Below are positions 43,320 to 52,869 of a stretch of DNA of 64,000 nt, piece by piece (the stretch's first letter is position 1; every line of letters starts with the position of its first letter). Position numbers and translations under genes: made by a program. The notes beneath the pieces were generated by a model, which was given only the letters and a program-made list of their open reading frames with translations, had not been told where the DNA came from and searched no databases. Source of the stretch: Paracyclopina nana (Eukaryota > Arthropoda > Copepoda > Cyclopoida > Cyclopettidae); contig JAGUCH010000008.1 of assembly GCA_019096065.1 (NCBI GenBank), positions 6,577,001 through 6,641,000 on the forward strand, written 5' to 3'.

Positions 43320-45206
43320 TTATACTAACGTTGCGCCTCCCAGGCCACTCATTCGCACAGTAAGGCGCTGATTTTGGTCAGCATCTTTCTTGCGATCTCC
43401 TCTATTGTAGCGAAGCCGTGAGCGGGAGGTATTAGGTCTCACATAGCCTCCATCATCATAGCATCGGCTGCATACTCGCCGCCTTTTCCAAATCAATATG
43501 CCCATACACATGAATCCCAGTGCCGCAGACAATAGGCTCACCGTCAGGATTATTTCCCAATTATTGAATAAACCTCCAATTTCATCTTCAGGGAATTTAG
43601 TAAAGAACTTTACCATATCACTTTCCCAAGGAGAGTCCTCGTATCCAGTACTTTGAGTTCCAAGGGAAACCTTACAGTTGCTAAGGATCTGGTAAGATCC
43701 TGGTTCCAGTACCATCGAGTTCTTAAAGTCATTTAAGCAGGTCCTATTAATCAGTGCACTTGAGACCAAGTTTAAGAACCCTTTATAATTTGCACATCCC
43801 ACATCGGTGAGCGTGTTAATCTTAAGTGGTTCTAAATCACAGGCGTCAAATGGGTCACCCAGAGATAGCCCTAAAAGTACTTTAGCACAGTGTTGGACTC
43901 CTTCTGTCAGGTCAAAGTCCTTATTTTCACACACGGTTAAATTTTGGTCATGAACAAAACAATCACTATAGGTGGGTATTTCCCGGGACACAAACACTAA
44001 ATCATTTCGGCGAGTCAGATATCTATCACGCAACAAAAGTCCATTTTTGCTTCGTGACACAATATGATATGTGACCTCAGGGGTAGGGTCCATTTCTTTA
44101 TACCCGACTATACCCTGAGAGACAAAATCTCCACTACCCTCAGTGTTCGCCAAAGGCTCATAGACATTTGTAATAGTGGCAGCATTCCTGTCACTATTAT
44201 GCGCCAGAGTGGGTATGCTGAAACGTGTGCCCGCTTGTCCAAAATTTCTGGCAAATTGCACAACAGTGTCAGCGTAAGACAATACTTGCTGCAGATCATT
44301 TGGTAGTAATCCAGACTTCAAAAAGACTTTGCTAAAACTTTTCAGTAGTCGTAAGGCCAAAGAAACTTTCGGCGGAACTCTTAGTGGAGTGGTATTTGCT
44401 AGCATAGCATCGGTGAATTTGGTCGATTTACCTGATTCTGCTAAGGCCATAACGGCATTGTAGGCCTTTTCAAGGAAGCTTTTCCTCCCAGACAATTCAG
44501 ATTTGACAAAGTCCTTATGGGTGATGACAAAGTCGTTTTGGACACACATCGTTGCCTTCCGATCACTGTGTGGTGCATGGGCTTTAACTGAAGTCATGGT
44601 CTTCTGTCCTGGTTCCACAGTGAAGTACCCCGTGATACACGGGTAACCTGCAATTATCTGGTCGTCCGGTTTTTTCTCATACCCAACTTGGGGAAATGTG
44701 GTTTTTCCATCCAGGGACATAGGTACCTCATTGACAATTCGAAATTTCACACATAAAGTTACCTTAGGAGCAAGTGGGCTTTGCTTCGCAGTGTAACGTA
44801 ACAGTTCTAGAAAAACATCCATGTCTTCATGAGTCTTAAGGGCAAGTGGTACAAACCCTTGATGTTTGGAACAAGATTTGTCGATGGTGTTTGGGGTGCT
44901 CGCTTCGCCAACTGCCACCATATTCCCAATATGGACCAAATTCTCATTATCCTTAACTTCCTTTACCATAGTGTCAATACTATTCAGAATGCCAATTGAA
45001 GATTGCAAAAGGCCACTGTAATCCTTCGTATCTAACACCATAGCCTTTTTTACCATTCTAGGATGATGGACCACCCTGACCGGAACTAGGGCATGTCCAG
45101 AATGGCAAAGTGCCTCATCCAGCACAAACTGAGTATTTGGGTAGTTGGATAGGCCCCAAGTGCCAGGTCCAAGAAGGGTGAGTATGTAGGCCAATTCAAA
45201 CAACAT
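43320..45206 (-). CDS. env: envelope-like glycoprotein of the giant element, 628 aa
   Basis: The N-terminus is a likely signal peptide (FELAYILTLLGPGTWG). About 535 residues of ectodomain follow, with many cysteines and three N-glycosylation sequons (NTT, NLT, NRT). A single hydrophobic segment (WEIILTVSLLSAALGFMCMGILIW, near 550-573) precedes a basic, Cys-containing tail (KRRRVCSRC). A helical middle part (LRLLKSFSKVFLKSGLLPNDL) could belong to a fusion subunit. I see no RXKR furin site and cannot place it in a class; it is clearly different from the copy A/B envelope. A TTATAAG box lies about 60 nt upstream, and the position just before the 3' LTR fits env. Confidence 0.65.
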   Translation of the reverse strand: MLFELAYILTLLGPGTWGLSNYPNTQFVLDEALCHSGHALVPVRVVHHPRMVKKAMVLDTKDYSGLLQSSIGILNSIDTMVKEVKDNENLVHIGNMVAVGEASTPNTIDKSCSKHQGFVPLALKTHEDMDVFLELLRYTAKQSPLAPKVTLCVKFRIVNEVPMSLDGKTTFPQVGYEKKPDDQIIAGYPCITGYFTVEPGQKTMTSVKAHAPHSDRKATMCVQNDFVITHKDFVKSELSGRKSFLEKAYNAVMALAESGKSTKFTDAMLANTTPLRVPPKVSLALRLLKSFSKVFLKSGLLPNDLQQVLSYADTVVQFARNFGQAGTRFSIPTLAHNSDRNAATITNVYEPLANTEGSGDFVSQGIVGYKEMDPTPEVTYHIVSRSKNGLLLRDRYLTRRNDLVFVSREIPTYSDCFVHDQNLTVCENKDFDLTEGVQHCAKVLLGLSLGDPFDACDLEPLKINTLTDVGCANYKGFLNLVSSALINRTCLNDFKNSMVLEPGSYQILSNCKVSLGTQSTGYEDSPWESDMVKFFTKFPEDEIGGLFNNWEIILTVSLLSAALGFMCMGILIWKRRRVCSRCYDDGGYVRPNTSRSRLRYNRGDRKKDADQNQRLTVRMSGLGGATLV

Positions 45207-45263
45207 CTTACCAGCACAAATACCGAGCAGAAACTATATGGGCCCCAAGACCACTAACTTTCC

Positions 45264-45270
45264 TTATAAG
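45264..45270 (-). promoter_or_regulatory. TATA-like box before env
   Basis: CTTATAAGG on the minus strand, about 58 nt upstream of the env ATG and downstream of the Y poly(A) signal. Confidence 0.4.
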
Positions 45271-45334
45271 CCCAGACAAGTGTGGGCACGCCAACATGCT
45301 ATGTCTAGACACTTATTGCTTTTTGCCATTGGTT

Positions 45335-45340
45335 TTTATT
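45335..45340 (-). terminator. poly(A) signal of gene Y, copy R
   Basis: AATAAA on the minus strand about 105 nt after the Y stop, before the env promoter. Confidence 0.5.
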
Positions 45341-45445
45341 ATCATAACATGTCGACATGTATGGTAAAAAATTAAGAGTATTGGCCCACAACCGAGTATT
45401 TTATCAATATGTACAATTCAATCCTTCAAAGGGTAATTTCATTTT

Positions 45446-46744
45446 TCAGAACTGCCCAACAAATCCATTAATCGCCTCAGTGAATACCTTGATATCGCTG
45501 GGGGTCATTTCCTCCATTTTTGTCTGGAGGAGTTGGCTCACACGCTCCTTATTCTTATCGACTTTGGAGCGCTTGGCGTGCAGTATGTCAGATCCATTTG
45601 CTCCTGCACCAAAAGGGCGCCCGCGAGCTACATCGGCGTACAGTCTTGGTCCTCGCCTTGGCTTTTGTTGCCAGGACTTCTCCACAAATGCGGCTAGCTT
45701 TTGGGGCCTAGCCCCAGCTGTGTACCTCACACACTGCGGATACGTTCCAATGGCTCGATCAGCAAACTGGGCTACCATGGCAGGCAGGAGTGCAGTCATG
45801 TCGATCTTAACATCAATCTTACGTGGGGCTTGGGCCACACCATTGTTAAGGCAGGACGGCGGTCCCACATACAGTTGCAGGTAAGGTGACGTCAAATCGC
45901 AAAACATCCGTGGATCCCAAAAAGATGAGTCCAATGTTGGCATGATCTGGATGCAGCCCCGCTTAGTGTAGTGCTTGGAGACTACCACTGGGAGTTGAAC
46001 TCCACCCTGGCCACGAATTCCATGAACATAATACCCCACTGCAGTAGGGCTCTGGACAGCAGACCAACTTCTAACATTGGCCAGCTTATGGACGTTGTCG
46101 TCATATTCCATCTTGTCGGGCAAATTGTAGACTGGTAGATTGTCTAGCATTGGAAATATAACAAGGAAATCGGGGATCTCCCCACCCTTATTAACTGGCT
46201 CAATAATCAACTCAATGCAGTCGAAGTTTTTCACCTTCAATGGCCTACGAGGCTCGGTCCGTTCGTAAGGTTCTCCATTTATCCTGATCGTTAGGTCAAA
46301 AGGTACCTCCTTTCCAACAGTCATGACCTCCTTCGTAGCTATTTTCAACAGGCTTGCATCATAATGCTGCTGTATAGCTGATCTAGTCCGGCTCGCCTCC
46401 CTCATATAGGCCTGTAACCCTTCCATGTGGGGAGGCCTGATCAAATCCTCAAATGGCAATGGGTACCCCAAACTGGAGGATACCCTTTCCAATGGGACCT
46501 CGAGGGGTTCCTCTTGGTCCTGGTGTCTATTCGTCTGGTTCAGAGGTTGGTTCTCATTGTTGACAGGGAGCATGTCCCGATCCAGAGCTGGCTCATCGTC
46601 CTTAAGGAGCTCCCGAACTTCTTGTTCATTGAACTCTCCAGTCTTATCAGTTTCCATCATAGAAACCATTGCAGATTCTCCTTCAAGGGACTCAGTGATC
46701 AAAGACATCCTCAGGTTGTCTAGGCTGTTCAGGCTATCGCTCAT
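45446..46744 (-). CDS. gene Y of copy R, 432 aa, unknown family
   Basis: The ATG at 46744 is 35 bp after a TATA box. An upstream in-frame start at 46822 exists, but it precedes the TATA box and is unlikely. The N-terminal 100 residues are acidic (METDKTGEFNEQEVRELLKDDE). Next come LPFEDLIRPPHMEGLQAYMREA and a beta-rich middle (about 120-300: VPFDLTIRINGEPYERTEPRRPL, FLVIFPMLDNLPVY). The C-terminal region is basic (RPQKLAAFVEKSWQQKPRRGP) and ends in a helix. There is no hydrophobic segment, so it is probably an internal or nuclear protein, for example a matrix, nucleoprotein or regulator; this is inference. Confidence 0.7.
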   Translation of the reverse strand: MSDSLNSLDNLRMSLITESLEGESAMVSMMETDKTGEFNEQEVRELLKDDEPALDRDMLPVNNENQPLNQTNRHQDQEEPLEVPLERVSSSLGYPLPFEDLIRPPHMEGLQAYMREASRTRSAIQQHYDASLLKIATKEVMTVGKEVPFDLTIRINGEPYERTEPRRPLKVKNFDCIELIIEPVNKGGEIPDFLVIFPMLDNLPVYNLPDKMEYDDNVHKLANVRSWSAVQSPTAVGYYVHGIRGQGGVQLPVVVSKHYTKRGCIQIMPTLDSSFWDPRMFCDLTSPYLQLYVGPPSCLNNGVAQAPRKIDVKIDMTALLPAMVAQFADRAIGTYPQCVRYTAGARPQKLAAFVEKSWQQKPRRGPRLYADVARGRPFGAGANGSDILHAKRSKVDKNKERVSQLLQTKMEEMTPSDIKVFTEAINGFVGQF

Positions 46745-47095
46745 TTCCAGACTGTTGCTACAAGAGCGTAGACTGCCCTTTTTATAGGAATCCTCACAAG
46801 TATGCCCCACACTCTCGGGCATTTAAATGCGTGGGTTGTCCCTTTAAAAAACCAAGGTCATTTTTTGTCTAGGTAAAAAGTAACAGGACTTATGCAACTT
46901 CCTTATAAGATGGGAGCGTGCGCGCACGCTCTCCATCCAGTCGCACGGACATTTAACTTCCTAGGTCGTATGACTTAGCGCGGGTGCAACAGGCTGTTGC
47001 AACTCTCAGCTTTCACCTGTTGCCAATCATTCTCCCATCGGACTTCGTCCAAGTCGGTCATTTTCTAGCAATATTCCATACTCAGTTTCCTCAAC
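46745..47095. promoter_or_regulatory. divergent X/Y promoter, copy R
   Basis: 351 bp between the starts of Y (minus) and X (plus). TATAAAAA on the minus strand (46779-46786) serves Y; TTATAAGA at 46903-46910 points toward X, 190 bp from its ATG as in copy L. Shared blocks include CATTTAAATGCGTGGGTTGTCCC. Confidence 0.65.
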
Positions 47096-48143
47096 ATGGT
47101 ATTATTGGCCTGGATTTCACTAACTCCTGACGGCAGCCCAACAAAGGCTCCCACAGAGGCTACACCCAGTTCTCCAGCAATGGATCCGGTGGCAGTGGAT
47201 CCCAAGGTCATTGGCCCAATGGGACCCACTATGGATATCCCTGAGGATGGCATGCCAGCCATAGAAGGTAGGCCAGGCGTTGAGCCGGCCCCTGTTGATC
47301 CATTCGAAGTAGAGGTGTTCGATCCCCGGGACCTAATGCCGGTAGTTCCGAACGACTATCGCCCCATTGCCCCTCAGAGGGACTGGGTTGATGAGATCTT
47401 TAATTACCATCGTTATGGTATTATGGGCTGGATTGGCCTTGGCGCCTCTATTCGCATGGCTTTAGTAAGTTCTACTGTTATTTTTGCATATTTGCACATA
47501 GTGCTGTAATTTTTCATCTGTTGATACTTATTTGTAGATCTTGCTTGGTATGTTGGCCTATGGGTGCCTTTGGGTATCTCGTTGGTGCCGTAGATACTGG
47601 ACAATGTTCCGTGCAATTCGTGAGGAGGCCGCAAATAGAGAGGCCGTGGAAATGCTTCCAACCAAGACCACTACCGAGCCCACAGCGGTTTTCCACTGCT
47701 GTACCCCGGATATTAGAGCTTTGCCGCCCGTCCCAATCATGCGAGATCCAGACGTTCAGTCACTTCAAATGGCGATGGCTGCCATGGATCCATACGGGAC
47801 ATTGCGCCGGAACCCCAGCATTATGTCGGGCTTGGCTCATCTATACGAGGTTCCCAATCCCAAAGGCTGGGTAAGATCCTATCAATTCATAAGCGTCAAA
47901 TGAGTTACTCAATATTCTTTTCATGCACTTTTCCAGGTACCTGTCGCCGAAGGTTATGGGCGGCAGACAATGAAGAGGCGGTCTCGCCGGGCTCGAGCCC
48001 GAGAAAATCGTCGTCTGAACTCAGCAGCGGAGTCTATTCCTGACAAGGAAGTCAACGAAACTGAGCCACTCCCAATTGAAGACGAGGACCAGGACTCAGC
48101 TGGGTCTAGAGCTTCCCAGGATGTTAACAGCGATGCCAACTAA
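47096..48143 (+). CDS. gene X of copy R: spliced membrane protein, 302 aa
   Basis: Exons 47096-47464, 47538-47870 and 47937-48143. Introns are 73 and 66 nt with GTAAGT/GTAAGA donors and TGTAG/TCCAG acceptors, all phase 0. The joined frame is fully open. Relative to copy L there are many substitutions, few of which disturb the protein pattern, and indels are absent from the exons. The domain layout is as in copy L: an acidic Pro-rich N-terminus, a hydrophobic segment across the first junction, RWCRR, and a basic patch (KRRSRRARARENRR). It is opposite in direction to pol, Y and env. Confidence 0.75.
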
Positions 48144-48285
48144 GGATCGCCATGAACTTGTTGCAAGACTAAGAAGCAACTCTATCGCACGCATTAAGCT
48201 CGTTTTTTTTTTTTTTTGTAACTTTTTGCACTTTGTCCTTTTCATCGCGTGCACCTTTCACTATATAACTCGCACTTTTCGCAGT

Positions 48286-48356
48286 CTTCGTGGACTTTTC
48301 CAGGTCTCGCAGACTTTTCAAGGTCTCGCAGACTTTTCAAGGTCTCGCAGACTTCG
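48286..48356. repeat. tandem repeat in the X 3' UTR, copy R
   Basis: Three units of about 20 bp of the type GGTCTCGCAGACTTTTCAA, matching in position the repeat at 39809-39863. Confidence 0.8.
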
Positions 48357-48429
48357 AAGCCGGCTTTTTGCATCTTGTTTTTATTTTGATCTCGTAACTT
48401 TCCAATATACTCGAGTATATACTATGGTA

Positions 48430-48457
48430 CTTGTATTATATATATATATATAATAAA
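48430..48457 (+). terminator. TA run and poly(A) signal of gene X, copy R
   Basis: A (TA)n stretch followed by AATAAA at 48452-48457, about 310 nt after the X stop. Confidence 0.6.
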
Positions 48458-48632
48458 GAATTCGAATTCAAGTGGGGTAGCTGATATTCTCGAAGCCGTT
48501 ACCTTCGTCAGACAGCGCTTCCAGACTTTACGTAGAGACGCATAATAACAAGAGGCTTTTTTACGTAAAATTCGGCCAATTTCGGACCGGATTTTTCTGG
48601 TAGCGCGCCTTGCTTACTAAAAAGTTCAAAAC

Positions 48633-49166
48633 ATGGCGGGCTTCCTCCAAGGCTTGTTCGTAAGTTTTTATTTCGAATCGAATCCGTCGAATCCTTTCGT
48701 AAAACTGTACTTTTTCCTTGTGAATGTAGAATCCTACCACAACAACAGTGGCGCCGGCCACTGTGGCACCCGTAGGGGCGCCCCCCCGCGGCCGAGTCCG
48801 CGGCAGGGTGGCCCCAGCCACCTGCGGCCCCGCCCGCAGCCCCTTTGGGCAACAAGGAGTGCCCTCCCTGCCCCGTTCAGGGCTTCGTAAGTGCACTTAT
48901 TCGTTATCTATTTGGTCAAAGCTCGACTTTTTCTCGTATTACAGGCCGAAGAGATCCTCTAGGGCGTGGCCCTGAACGTGGCAGGGGCGGCCACCTATTA
49001 TTTGGTGGCCTTGCCCGCCCTGGCCTGGGTCCACCAGGCGAGGCCCCGGGGCCTCTACCGGCTCGTAAGCCGGCTGTGGGACGAGCCCCAGGACCTCCCC
49101 CGCGTGTCGGCGTGGGTCCTCCGCCTTTTCGTGGCGGAGGAGGACCCCCTCGAAGGAGTCGTCTAG
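48633..49166 (+). pseudogene. gene W of copy R, one-base shift in exon 2
   Basis: Exons 48633-48659, 48730-48886, and 48963 (or 48945) to 49166. Exon 2 has 157 nt against 156 in copy L because a C run is longer by one, which breaks the frame. Downstream the frame is intact and similar (AATYYLVALPALAWV, RLVSRLWDEPQDLPRVSAWVLR). The internal TAG between the two possible acceptors and the final TAG within TAGTAAGT are both conserved. A 3' exon begins near 49229 and ends at AATAAA 49330-49335. Confidence 0.6.
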
Positions 49167-49329
49167 TAAGTCTAACTTATTCACTTAAGCTATCACAGCT
49201 TCACTATATTCATCTTATCTTTTGCAGAACTCGTCGTGTTCCTGGTAGGCCACCGCACCAGCCAAGGCTGGCCCCTACGTGGCCCAAGGCCAGCCCGCCC
49301 CCCCCGCCAGGATGGCCTCCCTTACGGGA

Positions 49330-49335
49330 AATAAA
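49330..49335 (+). terminator. poly(A) signal of gene W, copy R
   Basis: AATAAA in a context conserved with copy L. Confidence 0.6.
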
Positions 49336-49580
49336 GCCCACGTACATAGTACTTTTTGTGTCCACTGTGTTTGTCGCAACTCATTTCGCGTTTGAGCTCA
49401 GCATTAGCTCAGCATAATACTCAGTAGAAAACTCAGCACCTTTCAGTAGAGTTTTAGTAACTCATTATCGCAGCCAAGCACATTTAAGTACAATTGTTTA
49501 CATTATATGGCCAAGAAGACCGCAAATATCAGGTTTCCGGCGTCATGTGCTGCGTTCTAATCGCATAATTAATCATTAGC

Positions 49581-49604
49581 GGCCCAAATCCACAGATTCG
49601 GGCC
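49581..49604. other. conserved hairpin, copy R
   Basis: GGCCCAAATC-CACA-GATTCGGGCC, equivalent to 38549-38572. Confidence 0.7.
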
Positions 49605-49616
49605 TGTAAATATGCT

Positions 49617-50803
49617 AGCATTCCAGCTAGGCCTTGAAACACACTGCCAATAGCCACAAATGGCCATTCATTGGACTAGGCATTCCAGCTCGGCCTTGCT
49701 GTTTTCACTGCAAACGATGCATCCATGTTCAAGAACAGCGTTAACTATAGCCCTGCATTCCAGCTCGAGCTTGATGCCGCACCATATTTGAGTGTCTGTG
49801 ATTACTACCAAATGAGCGTTGGTGCTTATGGGGTATCAATGCCAATTCGGCATCATTTTTTCCTTTGACATTCCGGCTCGGCCTTGATGCAACGGAACAA
49901 ATTCAGCATCCCAGCTCGGCCTTGAATGCGACGAAGGAGATGTATTCTCCCATCAGGACCGGAAAACCGGCTGTATGTCATTGCACATAGCAAAAGCAAG
50001 CTCAAGCACAAGGCAATAAGTAATAATCTTTTTCATATTGGGCTAAAGACCTGTGTTTTTCCAGATCTCACATGTCAGTCTGGGTTTTGTGCTGACATGG
50101 CTGATTTTGCTAGCGCTGTGTTTAGCGTAACTCAAATTCTCCACCAAAAAAGAGTCATGTGGCGACTGCAAGATAGCCACATTTCAGCACTTATTTTATT
50201 TAACAATATGCCTAATCTTGGTGCACTTTGAACCTTTTTGTCTGTTGGTCCATCTGGCGATCATTAGCGGTATCAATATAATATTAGTCATTTTAATTTC
50301 CTTGACTTTTTATGCAACATTTTATTTTATTCATTGTATTCGCATCATAAATTCCGGAATTTGAGTCACCACCCGAGCCAAGTGTGGCCATTTCGAGTTT
50401 AGGTAGGTTCAAAAACCTTCACAGGTGAATTGTGTAGGTGCACCGGCGGTTCCAATCTTCATTGTTCGTTTTAGCCTTAGGCAAAACGTTTTTAGTTCGA
50501 AGTTAGGCGCATGGTGGCGCCACCATTCTACATCTCAAAGCGAAGCCGCTCAAACTAGATTTTTCTAGTGTTGGAGCGTCTCTAGATTCCTTGTTCCATA
50601 ACAACTTTTTGCCCCCCTTGGAGTCGGGTATCTGTTCGACAGGCGCTGGCTCAGCGTCTTGCGCAATGCAACTCACATTTCAGTCTATCTTACCCAAATG
50701 TTTTTTGTCTAGCCATTTTGAACAGACTCATAGATTATTTTCTATCTGTTATCACTGAATTGCATTGCTATTATAGCTCTGCATTCCAGCTCGGTCTTGA
50801 TGC
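49617..50803. repeat. iteron-like 23-bp repeats, copy R
   Basis: Six units of the type GCATTCCAGCTCGGCCTTGATGC at about 49618, 49680, 49755, 49868, 49905 and 50781. Confidence 0.75.
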
Positions 50804-52402
50804 GTGTTCGGGTGCTCATAACCGAAATTAATTTAAAAGATTGAGGTTACCAGCACCAATCTTTTCAGCTAATTTCGGTTAGCACTACTAATAATCCATG
50901 GAGCAGACTTTGCACCATTTATGTGCTAGTGTTCAGATTTATAGTTTTTTGTGGCAGTTTGCCATTTCCAGTTTTATCTAGAAATTTTGTTTACAATACT
51001 TTCACAGAGCACGAGTGCGCTCAAATTTTGTGAAATTTTTAGGGCGCAGGCTGCATTTCCTGCGGCTACGTATATATACTCCCCCCCTCCACAATTTTCT
51101 GCATTTTATGGGAACTGCAGTGAGCAGTCACACAAAATTCAGGTAAGTATGTTTTCGAATCTTTAACTATAAAAGATTTAGCGGCTAGGCTAATTTTATT
51201 CAATTTTTATTTGAACTATGGCGCCCGGGGGCACCATCAATGATATCAATAACGTAAGTCACGCCACTGTAATAAGAGAAAAGCGGCACATATTGAACTT
51301 TATTTTCATTTGGAATTAGTGAATCCAAAAGGAATTGTTAACACAATTTCGTTTGTCACACATAGACTGTTGTGGCAAATGAATGTAAAAGGGTATTTTA
51401 TGAGGAAACCAGGTTTCTTCAAAAACCCCAATTGTATCCAAAGCTGATGGTTTAACCAGCATTTGGCTTATTTTGTTTCTATTATTTAACTAAAGGGGCG
51501 GGCCCAATCTCTTAGAGAATTGGGCCACCCACATTTTGTCGATGCCAAAAATCCAAAGTTTGGACTTTTTATTCATCTGGGCAAAGGAACTGTACTAAGT
51601 ACCTCAGAGTCTCTCTATTATAGAGACGGTTAAGGGTTTTGGTATCAAGGCCAAGTGGTGCTATGACCAGGCCAACATTTTTGGCTCGAAGATTGGACCT
51701 TTTTATTACTTAGTCATAGAATTTGTATGTTCCATCCTAATCAAGGTCGGGAGTTTTTGTACAACTTCATGGCATCATGGAGTTCAATCTCGTTCCAAGA
51801 TTTTATCTAATAATGTGTCCAACACAAATCCTCTCGCGCATTGCGTAGAGTTATCGTGTCCCATTTGGACATAGCTCAGCATTTGCTTTATCAAGGTAGG
51901 AATGTCCCGTTAACTAGCAACTCACCAAAGCGTAGAGTTGTTGTTTCCATTTGGACATAGCTCAGTGGAGCCTTAGCTCCATAGTTTTCAAAACATACCA
52001 TATACAGATGGGGCATTTGCCCCTCTGGTATTACGCCCATTTGCAATTTCCCTTTTGCATGGCGTGTTATTAGCACGAAGCCCGAAGATTGAACTTATAC
52101 AAATCTCCCTACGTTTGCCTAATAAACGTATAGGGTTTGTATCCATGCTCTTTGCTCTCGTAAGAGGCGTAGAACTTCATTGGAAACGAAATAATGTAAG
52201 TCTAACCCCCCTATTATAGTAGTAAGGGGCAGGCGCACTTAATTATTATGCAAGGCTCAACCAGTAGTGGTATTTGTCAGGAAACAGGAAGTTATGTAGT
52301 CCTGTTAATATTGTAAGGATTTCCTACACAAGCTTCGTTTCATTTTGAACCAAGTTATGTGAGGTATGGTTTGTTGTTGGATTGAACAGTCCCTCGAGAA
52401 AG

Positions 52403-52692
52403 TTCGCGTCCAATGCGTTTGGATAGTAGTTACTATTTTTATATTCTTAGTATTACTGACGAGCATGCAAAATGCACATGGCTCGTTAGTTCCATGAGCT
52501 CTATGACTTGCGCAGATTTTGCGACTGCACGAACCAATCTTAAGGCTACCTTCACAAATATTGGCTTCATTCCAGGCCAAGTACTGTGTGAAGGTTTTTT
52601 CTTGCTTCTGATGCGTTTGGATAGCATCCACCATTTTATTTTTATAAAATACAATATTACTGACGAGCATGCACAAGTACATGGCTCGTTAG
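52403..52692. repeat. duplicated block near the end of pol, copy R
   Basis: Two diverged copies of a block containing TGCGTTTGGATAG and TGACGAGCATGC...GGCTCGTTAG, about 200 bp apart. The latter has GACGAGC/GCTCGTT arms able to form a hairpin. Copy L has one such block at 35303-35400. Confidence 0.7.
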
Positions 52693-52869
52693 TATATTTC
52701 CATAATCTTTTTTACAAGCGTGCATTTTATGGCCGCAAGTGTCATGGTGGTGTAGTGTATATGGGTGCACTTGATTGGTAAAACGGCGTGCCCATATTGG
52801 ACTGACAAAGTAAAGATAGTAGTCCCATAGAAAATGGGCACTATATTTACCGTCATTTCATCAAAGTAT

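Larger units (their letters stand above)
49336..52869. other. long non-coding region of copy R
   Basis: 3.5 kb collinear with the copy L region; no supportable gene. It carries the hairpin, the 23-bp repeats, the TATATATACG motif, and near the pol end a duplicated block (about 52403-52490 and 52595-52692) that occurs once in copy L. Confidence 0.6.
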
